Below are positions 53,451 to 64,000 of a stretch of 64,000 nt of DNA, one piece after another. The notes under the pieces were generated by a model. It searched no databases and was not told the DNA's origin. It saw nothing but the letters and a program-made list of their open reading frames with translations. The DNA is taken from contig NC_065549.1 in assembly GCF_022605725.1 (NCBI RefSeq), positions 36,409,690-36,473,689 of the forward strand. Reading direction: 5' to 3'. The stretch is from Anthonomus grandis grandis (Eukaryota; Arthropoda; Insecta; Coleoptera; Curculionidae). Each line of letters opens with the position of its first letter. Within the stretch, counting starts at the first letter, position 1. A program made the position numbers and the translations under genes.

Positions 53451-54530
53451 AGGGGTTAAGAGTAGGAATAAAAATCTAAAAATTTGGGAATTTACTTTAT
53501 AGGTGTTTTTCTTTCGATTTGTAAAATAAAAAAAAATCGAGAACGGGCCCATTCAAATATTATTTTATCAATGATATATAAAAAAAACAGCAATACAGAT
53601 TTTGCATCTTTTAGGATCTCAATTATTTTAAATATAATTGAGGATCAGGATTGTATTCAAAATTCATTCACGTTTGCGGTATTTTGGTTTGTTTTGAATT
53701 TTATAATATTTAATAAAATTAAAATGCCAACATTTTAAACCACCTTGTACTAACTAAACTTTGTCATTTAAAACTGAACATTTTTGTCATTATACTTTTT
53801 ATAACATTAAATGGCAATTTAAAAATTTAAGTCCTGAAATCCCTAAATAGAAGGATTATTTTTAATATTTGCACCTTATAATAGTTCTTGCATGTTTATC
53901 ACAAATACAGTTTTTTTGTTAGTTTCACTTATACCATTTCCAAGACTACATAATCCAGAGTTGGCCCTTTTCAGTCGAAAGCCATAATTATTTAGTACAC
54001 TGTATATTTTTTTTACGAATACGTAAATATGTGGCGTCATAAACAACAATATACAAGTTAACGGCTAAAAAATGTTTTTTTTTGTGTTAAATATACCATG
54101 TGAAAAAAGTATATTAATGGTCACAAAAATGTTTTAGATTAATAATAAAAACTTAACAAATGATTGAGCAAACGAATAGAATGGAATATTGATTTAAGTA
54201 TGTACATAACAAGTCGAAATTATCTAAACTTAAAACTTTAGGCCAAGCTTTAAACAATGATTACAAATATCTTCAGATGTGTGCTGTGTTCCATATTGGT
54301 TGTAATTGCCGGATATTTCTCTTACTATTAAATACGGCACATTACCGGAATTCACGAATCTCTGCGATTTTTTCATCAAACTTTTAATGCCCCAAACGAA
54401 ATCCAGCTATATTTTTTATTTCTGAGATCTTCTTAGACCGTGTATAAGTTAAAAACTAGTTTAATTACATATTTCTAAGTAGCGTCCTAGGAGCGTAGTT
54501 AATAAAAAAATGTCATTTTCTCGGAGATAA
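53451..54530 (+). other. Nothing recognised
   Basis: AT-rich spacer without coding match. Confidence 0.6.
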
Positions 54531-54910
54531 TAATAATAAAGTTTATCATCAGTTTCAATGGAAACATCAAAATTGTCCAATAATTAAAGCAGAAGTTTAC
54601 AATATATCATATAATACTAATACAACTACCCATCTACATAAGTTAATCAAATAAATATACAAGGCAATACATACAAAGAATCAATGAATCAAACAATAAT
54701 TGACTCCAAACAGCTAATTTAAAACAGGCGTGAGTTTAGTGTCTGCGATATGTGGTTATAAAATTCATCAAGTGAATAAAAGGGATTTTCACACAATAAT
54801 TGTTTAAGTCTAGATTTAAATACTTTATCACTTTTTTTTTTAAACTATCAGGTAAAGTTGAAAGAAGTCGTCCATTTTTTCAAAAAGACCTAAATTCAAT
54901 AATCTAAAGG
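54531..54910 (-). pseudogene. LINE 3' end fragment
   Basis: On the minus strand FKSRLKQLLCENPFYSLDEF and YNHISQTLNSRLF end a CR1/Jockey-group ORF2, then a UTR running to ATTATTATT at 54531. Confidence 0.6.
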
Positions 54911-55112
54911 GAAAAAGAAACTTTTTTCCATATCATCATCTTCTGAAAGAGACAAACGTTCATGTTCATCGTTGAATCAACATCATCATCGAATCCTTGT
55001 CTTCATCGTTTTCAGGAAAATATTGACTATAGATAGCACTAAACCCCCATAAACAATCATTGTTTATTATTTTGTGATACCAACAGGAACGATTTAATTA
55101 ATGTAATAAAGG

Positions 55113-55124
55113 AAAAGACGATCA
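55113..55124 (+). repeat. Target-site duplication, left (12 bp)
   Basis: AAAAGACGATCA, exact match to 57563-57574. Confidence 0.8.
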
Positions 55125-55960
55125 TGCATCTTTGCACTGATACTTCCGGTCTAGCAACGAATGGCTCTTGCCGGTCTTTTGATTAATCCTTTCGTCGAGA
55201 TTAGGCACCATCTTTTTATAATTCTGGGTCGCATCTAGTTGTTTGGACTTTTGACTTGCTCGGAGAATAGGAACCGACTGGTTGGGATAGGTCTGGGTGT
55301 GATGGTATTGGACGCGAGCCTGTGGAACAGACCACGCTCCCTCAGATTGCGGAACTTTTGGCTAGCGAGAAAAGGTCGGGCGGAGGTGTGAACGTAACCG
55401 GTCCTTTACGGTGCTTTTTGGTAAGATAAATTAGGTTTTTGGCGGTTGGATTGGGTTTTGTATGAGGTTTATTTTTGTGTGGTTATTAAGGATGGGAATT
55501 GGGATTTTAACATGTTAGGAAGGAAACGAACGGACACTGCGAGAACCTAGACCTCGACTCCCAGCAATAGTTTGATCGCCGGGTTGGAGTTTAATTTCTC
55601 CAGTTTTGCCATTAAGTTATCGATTTTTTTTTTTTAGGATCCCGTCGGGCAAACTTAAGAGATTTAGGAAATTTGTGTTTTTAATTGATAGCTCGGGCCC
55701 TTTTATGTGCGATGATGTATTGCTATCCTTTGGCTCCGCCCTCCTGTTATTAGAGTCCGTGTCGGTCGTTCTCAAGGTCTCAGCGAAGCTTTTTTTGGTT
55801 GTTTGTGTTTTTTATATTTGGATTTTTTGAGCAGCGCCAATAGCTCGCCGGATGGTCACCGCCGCAATTGCAACACAAGCCGGGGTTGCTCTGTTTTTTA
55901 CACATTCTGAATAGAAATGTTCGCTGTTGCACTTGTGGCAACGCGGCTTTGCGTTGTAAT

Positions 55961-55996
55961 TACTCGTTACATACATTCATATGTATGTAACGAGTA
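55961..55996. repeat. 16-bp hairpin, 4-nt loop, inside Gag copy 2
   Basis: TACTCGTTACATACAT at 55961-55976 and its inverse at 55981-55996. It lies between the first and second zinc-knuckle codons. Confidence 0.9.
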
Positions 55997-56016
55997 TACA
56001 TTCATATATATATATT

Positions 56017-56053
56017 CGCTGTGTATTCAATGGATGACTTTAAACTGACATGA
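56017..56053 (-). repeat. Internal copy of the element's own 5' UTR
   Basis: CGCTGTGTATTCAATGG and the next 19 bp match 57489-57524, which is in the 5' UTR of the same element, with few changes. Confidence 0.8.
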
Positions 56054-57562
56054 CCATATTCCTGGCAGCGATGACACTGCTCAATTTGCTTCCTGTTTGC
56101 AATTGTGCAATAGAGTCCTTAAGCGCTCAACGTGGACCCTAATATTTAAAATGTTATCAATTTCAAACACATTCTCCTGTTCTTTGGGGACGAGGAATCT
56201 GATGAGGTCTGTGGGTCTTCGTCGGCATGGGCCGGTTTTAAACCAGCCCAGTTCCTCCGGCTCAAACCCCATCGCTCTCAGCTCCTCCTCGACCTCTTCT
56301 AGCTTGAAGTTTTGGTCAAGTCCTCGCAATATCTCGTTCAGTTTCCTGTCCTCCTCAAGGAAGAAGGAATGGAATTCCATTCCTTCCCCCTTGAGAAGTC
56401 CTGTTAGTGCCCAGTGGTCGTTATGAGTTTTGGGGAAGAGCGCTAATCCCAATCTGTCTTTCTGCACTTTTACGATGTTTATTTTTTTTTCACAAAATAA
56501 CTTGTATTTTGTGGCCCAGTTTTTTGTGTCTCTTAACACTACTTTTGGGACTTTGTTAATATTTGTGATGGGATCAGTGCTCCTCCCTTTGCCCGCTAGA
56601 GAAAGGTCGTTTATGCCCTTATGAACAGTGGATTTTTTTTTATTTTGGCGTAGGATTTTCGGTGGAGTTTTGGATGGGACCTGAGGTTGACAATGTTGAG
56701 GGGACTGGCTCCCTGTTTGTTGTTATTTCAGGGTGAACCAGTTCCGAGGCCAGCTCGCCTCTGTCTTGTGAGGGCGGAGACAGGCCCGCGTCTTCCCTAG
56801 TTCTTTTATTTTTACGTTCCTTTTGATTTCCATCACTAGCCAGATCCCCCTGTGCCGTCAGTTTCTCTTTGAGTTCAGAATTTTTGATGGTAAGGGTTTC
56901 GTTTTGAGTCAACACCTCCCCGAGTTTACATTCCAAGTCCGAGATCTGCCCATTGAGAGAATGGTTTTCAGAGATTAACTTATTTATTTTTTGTTCGAAC
57001 AATTGTACTCTCTCGATGATCTGAGAGTTTCTAAGTTTAATCTCATACATTTCGTTTGCGTTTCTCTCAATTTGCAAATCTCGTTCCCGAATTTTCTCCT
57101 CGAGTTTGCGTACTCTTTCCTCACTGTGCCTAATTTCCGCACTCCAAACTGGGGTGGCGCTTTGCCAGCTCCCAGGTCGGGGTTTGGAGTGGTTTTGGGT
57201 GATTTTGCTAGTCTGGGATCAGTACGGAATTTGGTATGTGGTTTAAGGAACTTAGAGGAGTCGTCCGAAGTTTTACCCCGCTCTCTCTTGGCTGCTTGTC
57301 GTTCTCTTCTGGTCTTCACTTTTGATGGATCTATCCGTTGAGTATCCATCGGACATGTCCATTCTTTGCTTGTCCTCTGTTTTTTTCCGGCGATAGTTGT
57401 GCCCCCCACTGACGATGGGGGGCGAGTCGACGTTTTTCTCCGCCGTTGTTACTTTGGAGTCTTCTCTGCTTGATGAAATTGGGTGTATCGCTGTGTATTC
57501 AATGGGTGACTTTAAACTAACGTGCTCTTATGGCAATCGATAACTGAACTGAATAAAACAAT

Positions 57563-57574
57563 AAAAGACGATCA
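57563..57574 (+). repeat. Target-site duplication, right (12 bp)
   Basis: AAAAGACGATCA, partner of 55113-55124. Confidence 0.8.
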
Positions 57575-57769
57575 GCCGGCATGATCACAATAATAACATT
57601 TGCAAACTCAGTTTTTCAGCGGTTATCATTTAGTAATACAATAATATTTTGAGTAGAAACAACATTTGATGTCCTTGAATATAGTTAGACACTAGTCAAC
57701 ATGGAGCAAAGGAGACAACTAACGAGAAACTAATGAACAATTGTTTACCTTTTCGAATTGTTTTCGTAC

Positions 57770-58005
57770 ATAAGCCCCCTTATTGTAGACCAGGTCACAA
57801 AAGTTGATTGTGACCAAAAAGTACAGATTCCATTTAAAAAAGACTAGATTTGATACAAATAGAAAAAAAGAATACCAACATCTTCTGTACTGTTTGTAGT
57901 CAATTTTTAAGGTCTGATGATACTTTTAATATGAGCGAAACACGTGTAATCTACTGTTAGAATTAATAAATACTTTTGAGACCGAGACTTTGTGTAGTTC
58001 CCTCA
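57770..58005 (+). repeat. Penelope-like 3' tail
   Basis: AAGGTCTGATGATACTTTTA at 57910 then TGAGCGAAACACGTGTAATC and TTTTGAGACCGAGACTTTGT. This corresponds to 8155-8260 in the intron-2 Penelope element. Confidence 0.6.
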
Positions 58006-59862
58006 GTCCTAGCATGCATCTTATTACCCTTTTTGGGGCTAATATGAGTTTATCTGAACCAGCTGAGTTGTACCAAAATATTAAACTGTACAGAATAATT
58101 GATATAGGCATAATAGTACGATAATAAAGACTCCAAACGCAACTGGTATATCAAATACCTTATTACATAACAAGCTCTGTTTTTTTTTCCCGGTTAACGC
58201 TTCAATTTCTCCTTTCCAGGAAAGTTCCCGATCAATTGATACTTCGACAAAACTTACTCTCTGGAATCTGAGGGATACTCTTACCCTCATATAAGGATGC
58301 ATAAAGCGACCTATCATGATGTCTGTGTGAGACAATATTTGTTTTCGAGATATTTAGTAGTGTTGTAAAAATCCGGATTAATTCAATATCCGGACAGTAT
58401 TGTTTCGGATGAATTGAAAATTGGGTTTTTTCATCCGGATTAATTCGTCCGCTCGATGTCTCGTCCGTTCGGCAAATTATGCCATGTTTCGGGCTCGATG
58501 CTCGACCGTCCGATAAACGTTTTTTATAACTGTTTTTCGAAAAACATATACATTTCATTTTTACATACTAAACTAAAATAGCTAATTATGTATGTAATAA
58601 ATCAAGTGTATTTTAAACGATGCAAAATATCAATACAAAAATGCTTTGTTTCCGATTGCCGGGTTATTTGTCCGGACGATTTAATTCGGATTCTCTTAGC
58701 CGGTGGAAGGTGGAACTTCGTGAGCCTCGTGCAAGCTCATACAATTATTTCATTGTCGATCGACGGGCGGCGTGTATCCGGACGATTTAGATATCCGGAT
58801 TGATTCGGAATAATTTGATATTCGGATTGAACGGACGATTAATCCGGACTCTTCGCATCACTAATATTTAGTACATCCTATTCTGGCGACACCATCCTTT
58901 CGATTATGGCAATGCTTGTTTTCTTTGCTAGTATGGATTCATTTTCGGCAATAAGAATACAAGACGTGTCATCAGCAAACTGAAAAACTGAATTAGATGT
59001 TATTACGTCCCTTAACTTATTTACAAACACCAGAAATAAAACAGGCCCCAATATAGATCCCCGAGGAACACTTTATCGAAATATCGAATACTCGCGAAAA
59101 AGTAACTCCCCCTTTCCGTTTTTATTGGAAACACATATGACCTGTCCTCTATTACTTAAATAAGAGCTGATAAGGTTATTAACTGAATGTATTAACCCAT
59201 GTTCCTCAATTTTGGTTAAAAGTATGATCCACCATGTCAAAGGCTTTTGACAAATAAAAAAAAACGGAACTTACAAGGTGGCCTCTGTCAATTTATTCCA
59301 TTATCTTGCTCACAAAACAAAATATTGGATCTATCGTCGACCTTTTAGGTAAAAAACTAAACAGGTTCGGAGAAAAAAACGTTTTTTTGTTGCAAAAAGT
59401 AAAGTAACCTATCATATATTGCTCTTTGTATTATTCTTGAGAACACAGACATGAAAGAGAACCAGGTCTCTAATTATTGCAGTCCTGTTTATCGCCTTTG
59501 TTTTCATAGATCGGGATAACTTTGGCTTTTTTTAACGCATCAGGAAACACCGCTTGCTCGAAACATGCATTCAAGACTTGAGCCAGTGGATAACATATTA
59601 TGTCAGAAACTATTTTTAATGTGGTTGCTGGTATTTCATCAATACCTAAAGTATTATAACTTCTTCGAATGTACAAGCGCATTATAACTTCTTCGGGACT
59701 TTTTTCGTCGCACCTGGAACGGGGGGATCAGTGCCTGACCGACTATTTTTTTTTTAGCATTCCTTAGCTGTTTTTAATTTCTACCCAATAATCTTTTAGG
59801 ACTTTTAAACTGTGTATTTTTTTAACCCATAGACATAACATTTGTTGGTAATGGTAAAATGT
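58005..59862 (-). pseudogene. LINE (RT and C-terminal parts), split by a hAT MITE
   Basis: On minus: SPKRLLGRN, SYNTLGIDEIPATTLKIVSD, QVLNACFEQAVFPDALKKAK, VIPIYENKGD, then VPRGSILGPVLFLVFVN, FQFADDTSCIL, LNISKTNIVSHRHHDRSL, LSWKGEIEALTGK and APKRVIRCMLGLREL at the left. Many frame breaks. A hAT MITE at 58358-58863 splits it and a piggyBac lands at its 5' side. Confidence 0.7.
58358..58863. mobile_element. hAT MITE, 506 bp
   Basis: TAGTGTTG and CATCACTA ends with exact 8-bp duplications ATATTTAG (58350-58357 and 58864-58871). The subterminal CCGGATTAATTC and related blocks are inverted between the ends. No transposase. Removing it rejoins the LINE frame. Confidence 0.88.
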
Positions 59863-61085
59863 TTAACCTTCGGCGTACGTTTTTATAATGCATAGTACGA
59901 TGCACATGCCTACGCCTTTGTAAAAATACCGATGTGTGGCGACTTTTTACCAGTAGTATCGTTACAGTTCTTGTGTCGTTCAGTGCTGATACAGTTTTTT
60001 TCTAGTTTCTAACTGTTTCATTTTGATATGAGTGGAACATATTTGACTAATCGCGAATTGGAAGAAGCTCTTTATGCTGAGGATGAAGATGATGTGAGGG
60101 ATTACATAGATCCAGATTTGCATAGTTCAGATGAAGAATCCGATGACGATCAAGGTGAACAGCAGAATCGCTTTTGTCAAGAAACGGAAAATAACTCATT
60201 ATCTAGTAAGTAACATGTATTATAAATAAGTAAATAAATAACTAGTTTCAAAAAATCATAAAAACGTAGCGCGTTGTGGCAAATATTTTACTGCGTTTGT
60301 ATTCTATATTTTTTTGTATTCTTTTACCTTCAAATATTCAATCAGAGCAGCATGAATCTTCTGAAGAAATTATGGATGAGGAAAGTAGTAGTACGGAAGA
60401 AAATAATGGTACTTCTATCTTCAAAATGGTTTATTAGTAGTTTTGTTTTTTTTTCTAGATTCTACAGCAAGACGTCGTCCACGGTCTAAAGCTGTAATAA
60501 ATCAAATTAATTCTGACATGATTTCTGCATCAGGTCTTACATGGAAATCTGATCCTATTGCCCGACGAAGGCAAATTGCTGCTAATGTTATGAAAGAAGC
60601 GCCAGGTCTCAAAAATGGAGTAAATCCTAAAAACGAACACTTGAAGCGATTCGACTTTTTTTCGATGACGACACCATCGAATTTATTTCGCAATATACGA
60701 ACCAGAAACTCGCCCTTGTAAAAGAAAGCACTCCACAATCTTCTTTCATACAAAAATCTAGGAGTTTTGAAACAGAAGAAATAATTCTTGATAACAGCAG
60801 GTGCTTACAAGCAAAACAAAGTCCGCTTATCGACTTATTCAATGAAGAGAATTTGCCAATTTATAGGGCTACGTTTTTACACTACCGTTTCCAACTACTT
60901 CAAAAATGTATAAGGCTTGATGATAAAACTACTCGAGATGTTCGTAAAGAATACGACAACTTTGCTGCAGCAAGAGATATATGGGAGCGTGTCACAGGCA
61001 AATTTCCAGACTTTTTGGCTTCAGAGTTAGTTGTAATAGACGAGGAGCTTATAACATTCCATGGCAGATGCAAATTCCGTTTATA

Positions 61086-63475
61086 CAGGGTGTCCGAAAA
61101 GTCAACGATAATACTGAAGGGGCTGATGGAGCAACTCGTAAGCACCTAGAAAAATATAAAATGACCTTAGTAAAAAATCGATGGTTTTCGAGATATTGGC
61201 ACTTTAGTGGAAGTCACCAAAATCCTACTCTTGGATCAGATTTTCGATTGTCACGCCTTAAAAATAGATAATTTTTAGAATCCCTATTTAGCTATGCAAC
61301 ACTGAATAGCCATTTTACTGATCAAAGAAAAACATCAAACTAAACGGCCAAAAAATTTAATAAGAAATCTATTCTAAAATAAAGTATTACTTATTTTTAT
61401 TTTTTTAACTTTGAATTTGACCGCTCATACTGGACCAAAAAAATTGTACGGCAACCTGGCTAATACCTTAAAAACTTTGCTCATTTAATCTACTTTTTAA
61501 AATTACCTAAATGTTTTTTTAACAGTTTACTATTATTGTGTAATAGTAAAAAATAACCCTAATTCACCTTATGATATCATTGTAAAAAAATTAAACAAAT
61601 TTTTAAGTTATGTTTAAAATGTTTTTATTTAACTTAAAAATTAAAAAAATCAAGAGCGAAGGTAATTCTTATCACCATAGCAATAAACAACAAACATTTT
61701 TGCAATTTAGTTTGTTTACAGTTCCGTGAACTAACTACTTTTTTGCTTGTATCCTAACGTTTCTGTTACCTTTTGCTTTGGATTTGTTTTTTAGTTCATT
61801 TTCCTATGGACTGTGTTCTTTGAGCTGTTTGTTTTATTGGTTAATCATTTATTATGCCCTTGCTGTATACCGCCCAAGAATATGCAAACATGCATCTCAT
61901 TTATGGTGAATGCAGAGGAAATGCTCTAGCAGCATATAATCTTTATCAAGAAAGATATCTAAATTGGCCCGATATCCTGACTATCGTGTATTTATTAATG
62001 TTCACCGCTCATATTCCGAAGACAGAATGCCTCATGCTCCTGTTCAAGAGGGAAGACCTCGTATTGATTATGTTGATCAAGTTTTAGAAGAAATTGAAAA
62101 TGATCCGACTACTTCGGCACGAGCAATCGAAAGAAGAACAGGGATACCGAAATCGGTAGTAAACGACATCACTAGGCGATTTTATTATCACCCTTATCAT
62201 GTTCAACGAGTGCAAAGCCTACTGCCTCGAGACTACGAACCACGCCTACAATTTTGCCGCACAATGTTGCAAAAAAATCAAGAAGATCCGAATTTTTTAA
62301 ATAATATACTGTGGTCGGATGAGAGTACATTCAAAAAGGATGGCTTTATGAACATGCACAATTTGCACACTTATGCATTGGAAAATCCCCACTCTATTCG
62401 AGAAGAAAGGTCACAGTACCGATTTAAAGTAAACTTGTGGACCGGTAATTTGAACGGACGTGTAATTGGCCCATTCGAATTACTCGAAAATTTGAACTGG
62501 CAGGCTTATTTAGATTTTTGTCGAAACAATCTACCAATTCTTTTAGAAGATGTTCCTTTGGCCAGTCGCCGAATAATGTGGTTCCAAAATGATGGTTGCC
62601 CGGCACATTATGCCCATAAAGTTCATCGGTATTTAAACCAAACATACCCCAACAAATGGATCGGCCGACTTGGTCCAATTTTATGGCCTCCCAGGTCTCC
62701 AGACCTAAACCCCCTCGATTTTTTTTACTGGGGTTGCATAAAAGAAAAGGTTTATGCAAGATGAATAAATAATATTGCTGAATTACGGCAGCGAATAAAT
62801 GATGCAGCCCAAGATCTTAACGCTGCCAGGAATGCAAGATGGATCAATAGGTCATTTATTAAAAGATGCCACGCCTGCATTCACGTTGGTAGTAGACAGT
62901 TCGAACATATTATTTTATTTTTAATTTTTTTTTAAGTTAAATAAAAATATTTTTTGAACATAACATTATAAATTTGTTTTATTTTTTTCATAAGGTAGAT
63001 TAGGTTTATCTTTCACTCTATCACAATAACAGTAAAGCTTTTTTAAAAACATATTGGGTAATTTTAAAATTAAATTAAATGAGCAAACTTTTTAAGGTAT
63101 TAGCCGGGTTGCCGTACAATTTTTCGGTCCAGTATGAGCGGTCAAATCAAAGTTTAAAAAATAAAAATAAGTAATACTTTATTTTAGAATAGATTTCTTA
63201 TTAAATTTTTTGGCCGTTTAGTTTAATGTTTGTCTTTGATCAGTAAAATGGCTATTCAGTGTTGCATAGCTAAAAAGAGATTTTAAAAAATATCTTTTTA
63301 TAAGGGGTGACAATCGAAAATCTGATCCAAGAGTAGGATTTTGGTGACTTCCACTAAAGTGCCAATATCTCGAAAACTATCGATTTTTTACTAAGGTCAT
63401 TTTATGTTTTTCTGGGTGCTTATGAGTTGCTCCATCAGCCCCTTCAGTATTATCGTTGACTTTCCGGACACCCTG
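61086..63475 (+). mobile_element. DD41D mariner-type transposon inserted in piggyBac
   Basis: CAGGGTGTCCGAAAAGTCAA and its inverse (with CGGAAAGTC) are bordered by duplicated TA (61084-61085, 63476-63477). The inverted arms are about 440 bp each and include CGCTCATACTGGACC. Length 2390 bp. Confidence 0.9.
61854..62935 (+). pseudogene. DD41D transposase, one frameshift and one stop
   Basis: MPLLYTAQEYANMHLIYGEC starts the protein. Near 61963 one indel moves it to the frame of RYPDYRVFINVHRSYSEDRM. Helix-turn-helix region: TSARAIERRTGIPKSVVNDI. Catalytic sites: ILWSDESTFK, MWFQNDGCPAHYAHKV and PPRSPDLNPLDFFYWG, with 41 residues between the last two Asp. A TGA at 62762-62764 precedes INNIAELRQRINDAAQDLNA and the tail GSRQFEHI. 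Close to full length and the least decayed DNA transposon here apart from its two lesions. Confidence 0.87.
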
Positions 63476-64000
63476 TATATTCCTACGAAACCTGGTAAAT
63501 ATGGGATTGAAGCTATGGATGTGCTCTGTGACTCAGAAAACTACTATTGTTTTGCTGCAGAACCATATGCTGGAAAAGTAATCAATCAGCCCAAAGATTA
63601 CAATAGTGGTCCAGAAGTCGTAAAACGTCTTGTAGAATTAGCAAAATTGCAGAATAGTGGTCGCAATATTACAATGGACAGAAAATTTACGTCAGTGCCA
63701 ACAGCAAATGCTTTGTTGGAAAAGGATCTTACAGTCGTGGGAACAATAATGAGTAACTGAAAAGATGTTCCACCAGAACTAAGACCACGATCGTTGAAGG
63801 ATGCAACTCCCGGCACTATTCGCTTTGCTTTTCGGGACCGTGAAACACTTGTAAGTTATGTACCCAAAAAGAAGAAGGTCGTCACTGTTCTTTTTACACA
63901 ACATCATAATATGCAAGTGAAAAATGACAAGCCAGAAATTATTCTGTATTATAACTCCACAAAAGCCGGCGTCGATACGCTTGATAAATGTGTAAGGGCA

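Larger units (their letters stand above)
55850..57409 (-). pseudogene. Jockey-type Gag, decayed
   Basis: In order on minus: an N-terminal basic region (KTRRERQAAKRERGKTSDDS), coiled coil (LFEQKINKLISENHSLNGQI), Gag core KINIVKVQKDRLGLALFPK, EMEFHSFFLEEDRKLNEIL-like and ELGWFKTGPCRRRPTDLIRF, then CHRCQEYGH and, after a ~100-bp insertion carrying a hairpin, CHKC and the remaining knuckles. Several frame changes. About two-thirds identical to copy 1 over the core by eye. Confidence 0.75.
55125..57562 (-). mobile_element. Gag-only Jockey-type retroposon, copy 2
   Basis: A 2438-bp minus-strand unit within an exact 12-bp duplication. It contains a decayed Gag and a 3' region sharing TAGATGCGACCCAG, ACCGGCAAGAGC and TTGCTAG-CCGG with copy 1. 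No RT is present. Its 5' UTR differs from copy 1 (no GGCAGTT repeats). Same size class, same duplication length, clearly older. Confidence 0.75.
59867..64000 (+). mobile_element. piggyBac-like transposon, right end outside window
   Basis: TTAA at 59863-59866 followed by CCTTCGGCGTACG is a typical piggyBac target and terminus. The transposase gene starts 161 bp in. It carries a DD41D element at 61086-63475. The right terminus lies beyond 64000. Confidence 0.8.
60028..64000 (+). pseudogene. piggyBac transposase, apparently three exons, split by an insertion
   Basis: Exon 1 60028-60205 (MSGTYLTNRELEEALYAEDE, acidic), exon 2 60346-60408 (QHESSEEIMDEESSSTEENN) and exon 3 from 60459 (DSTARRRPRSKAVINQ) join in frame at GTAAGT/CAG and GTACTT/TAG introns of 140 and 50 bp. 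Catalytic Asp regions: VVIDEELITFHGRCKFR, NITMDRKFTSVPTANAL and KAGVDTLDKCVRA, all three Asp present. One base is missing from a T run at about 60657. The DD41D element sits between KFRLY and IPTKPGKYGIE. A TGA at 63757-63759 follows IMSN. The gene continues beyond the window. Confidence 0.83.

Noticed and set aside
1..64000. CRISPR arrays or bacterial-type operons
   Set aside because: No regularly spaced repeats; gene structure, splice sites and elements are all eukaryotic.

Overview
The window is AT-rich eukaryotic DNA, almost certainly from an insect; a beetle or other large-genome insect is my inference, not shown directly. It has GT-AG introns, one conserved host gene, and a dense, layered deposit of transposable elements: Tc1/mariner, pogo, piggyBac, hAT, ISL2EU, Penelope-like, CR1/Jockey-type LINEs and RTE. 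I see no prokaryotic operon, CRISPR array or rRNA.

The only host gene I can support is Rpt1 (PSMC2), the AAA+ ATPase subunit of the 26S proteasome base. Eight coding exons run from 614 to 27150 on the plus strand and encode about 397 residues; the first ~36 residues lie upstream of the window. Exons are at 614-760, 1316-1482, 8727-8799, 8868-8963, 9309-9474, 17003-17127, 19505-19746 and 26973-27150. Junctions are in frame throughout and the AAA+ motifs are intact. Three introns exceed 7 kb because of nested insertions. In intron 2 an old LINE was hit by a Penelope-like element, which was then hit by a CR1-like LINE with a 922-codon open ORF2. Intron 5 holds piggyBac, mariner, MITE and LINE relics, and intron 6 a Tc1. 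Intron 7 holds a Tc1 with a LINE inside it and a 3.0 kb DD41D mariner-type element with ~700-bp inverted repeats.

Downstream (27.3-64 kb) no host gene was recognised. In order: a DD41D relic; a 1.26 kb inverted-repeat element; a gag-only Jockey-type retroposon (30971-33122); an ISL2EU transposon with a YqaJ-type nuclease gene and a convergent DDE transposase (33595-36358); a pogo element (38834-41309); an RTE fragment; a TTF-type hAT (44940-47435); a second pogo element (49080-51570); an internally deleted ISL2EU copy retaining the THAP exon (52138-53450); a second gag-only retroposon (55125-57562, minus); a LINE carrying a hAT MITE (58358-58863); and a piggyBac with an apparent three-exon transposase (59867 to the window end), split by a second DD41D element (61086-63475).

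The most interesting signal is the gag-only retroposon pair. Both copies carry a Jockey-type Gag (coiled coil, Gag core, three zinc knuckles), no reverse transcriptase, a related 3' region and exact 12-bp target-site duplications. A 34-bp block at 28439-28472 matches the target of copy 1 with a single copy of its duplication, so an apparent empty site lies in the same window. The architecture recalls HeT-A-like gag-only Jockey elements, but at interstitial sites.
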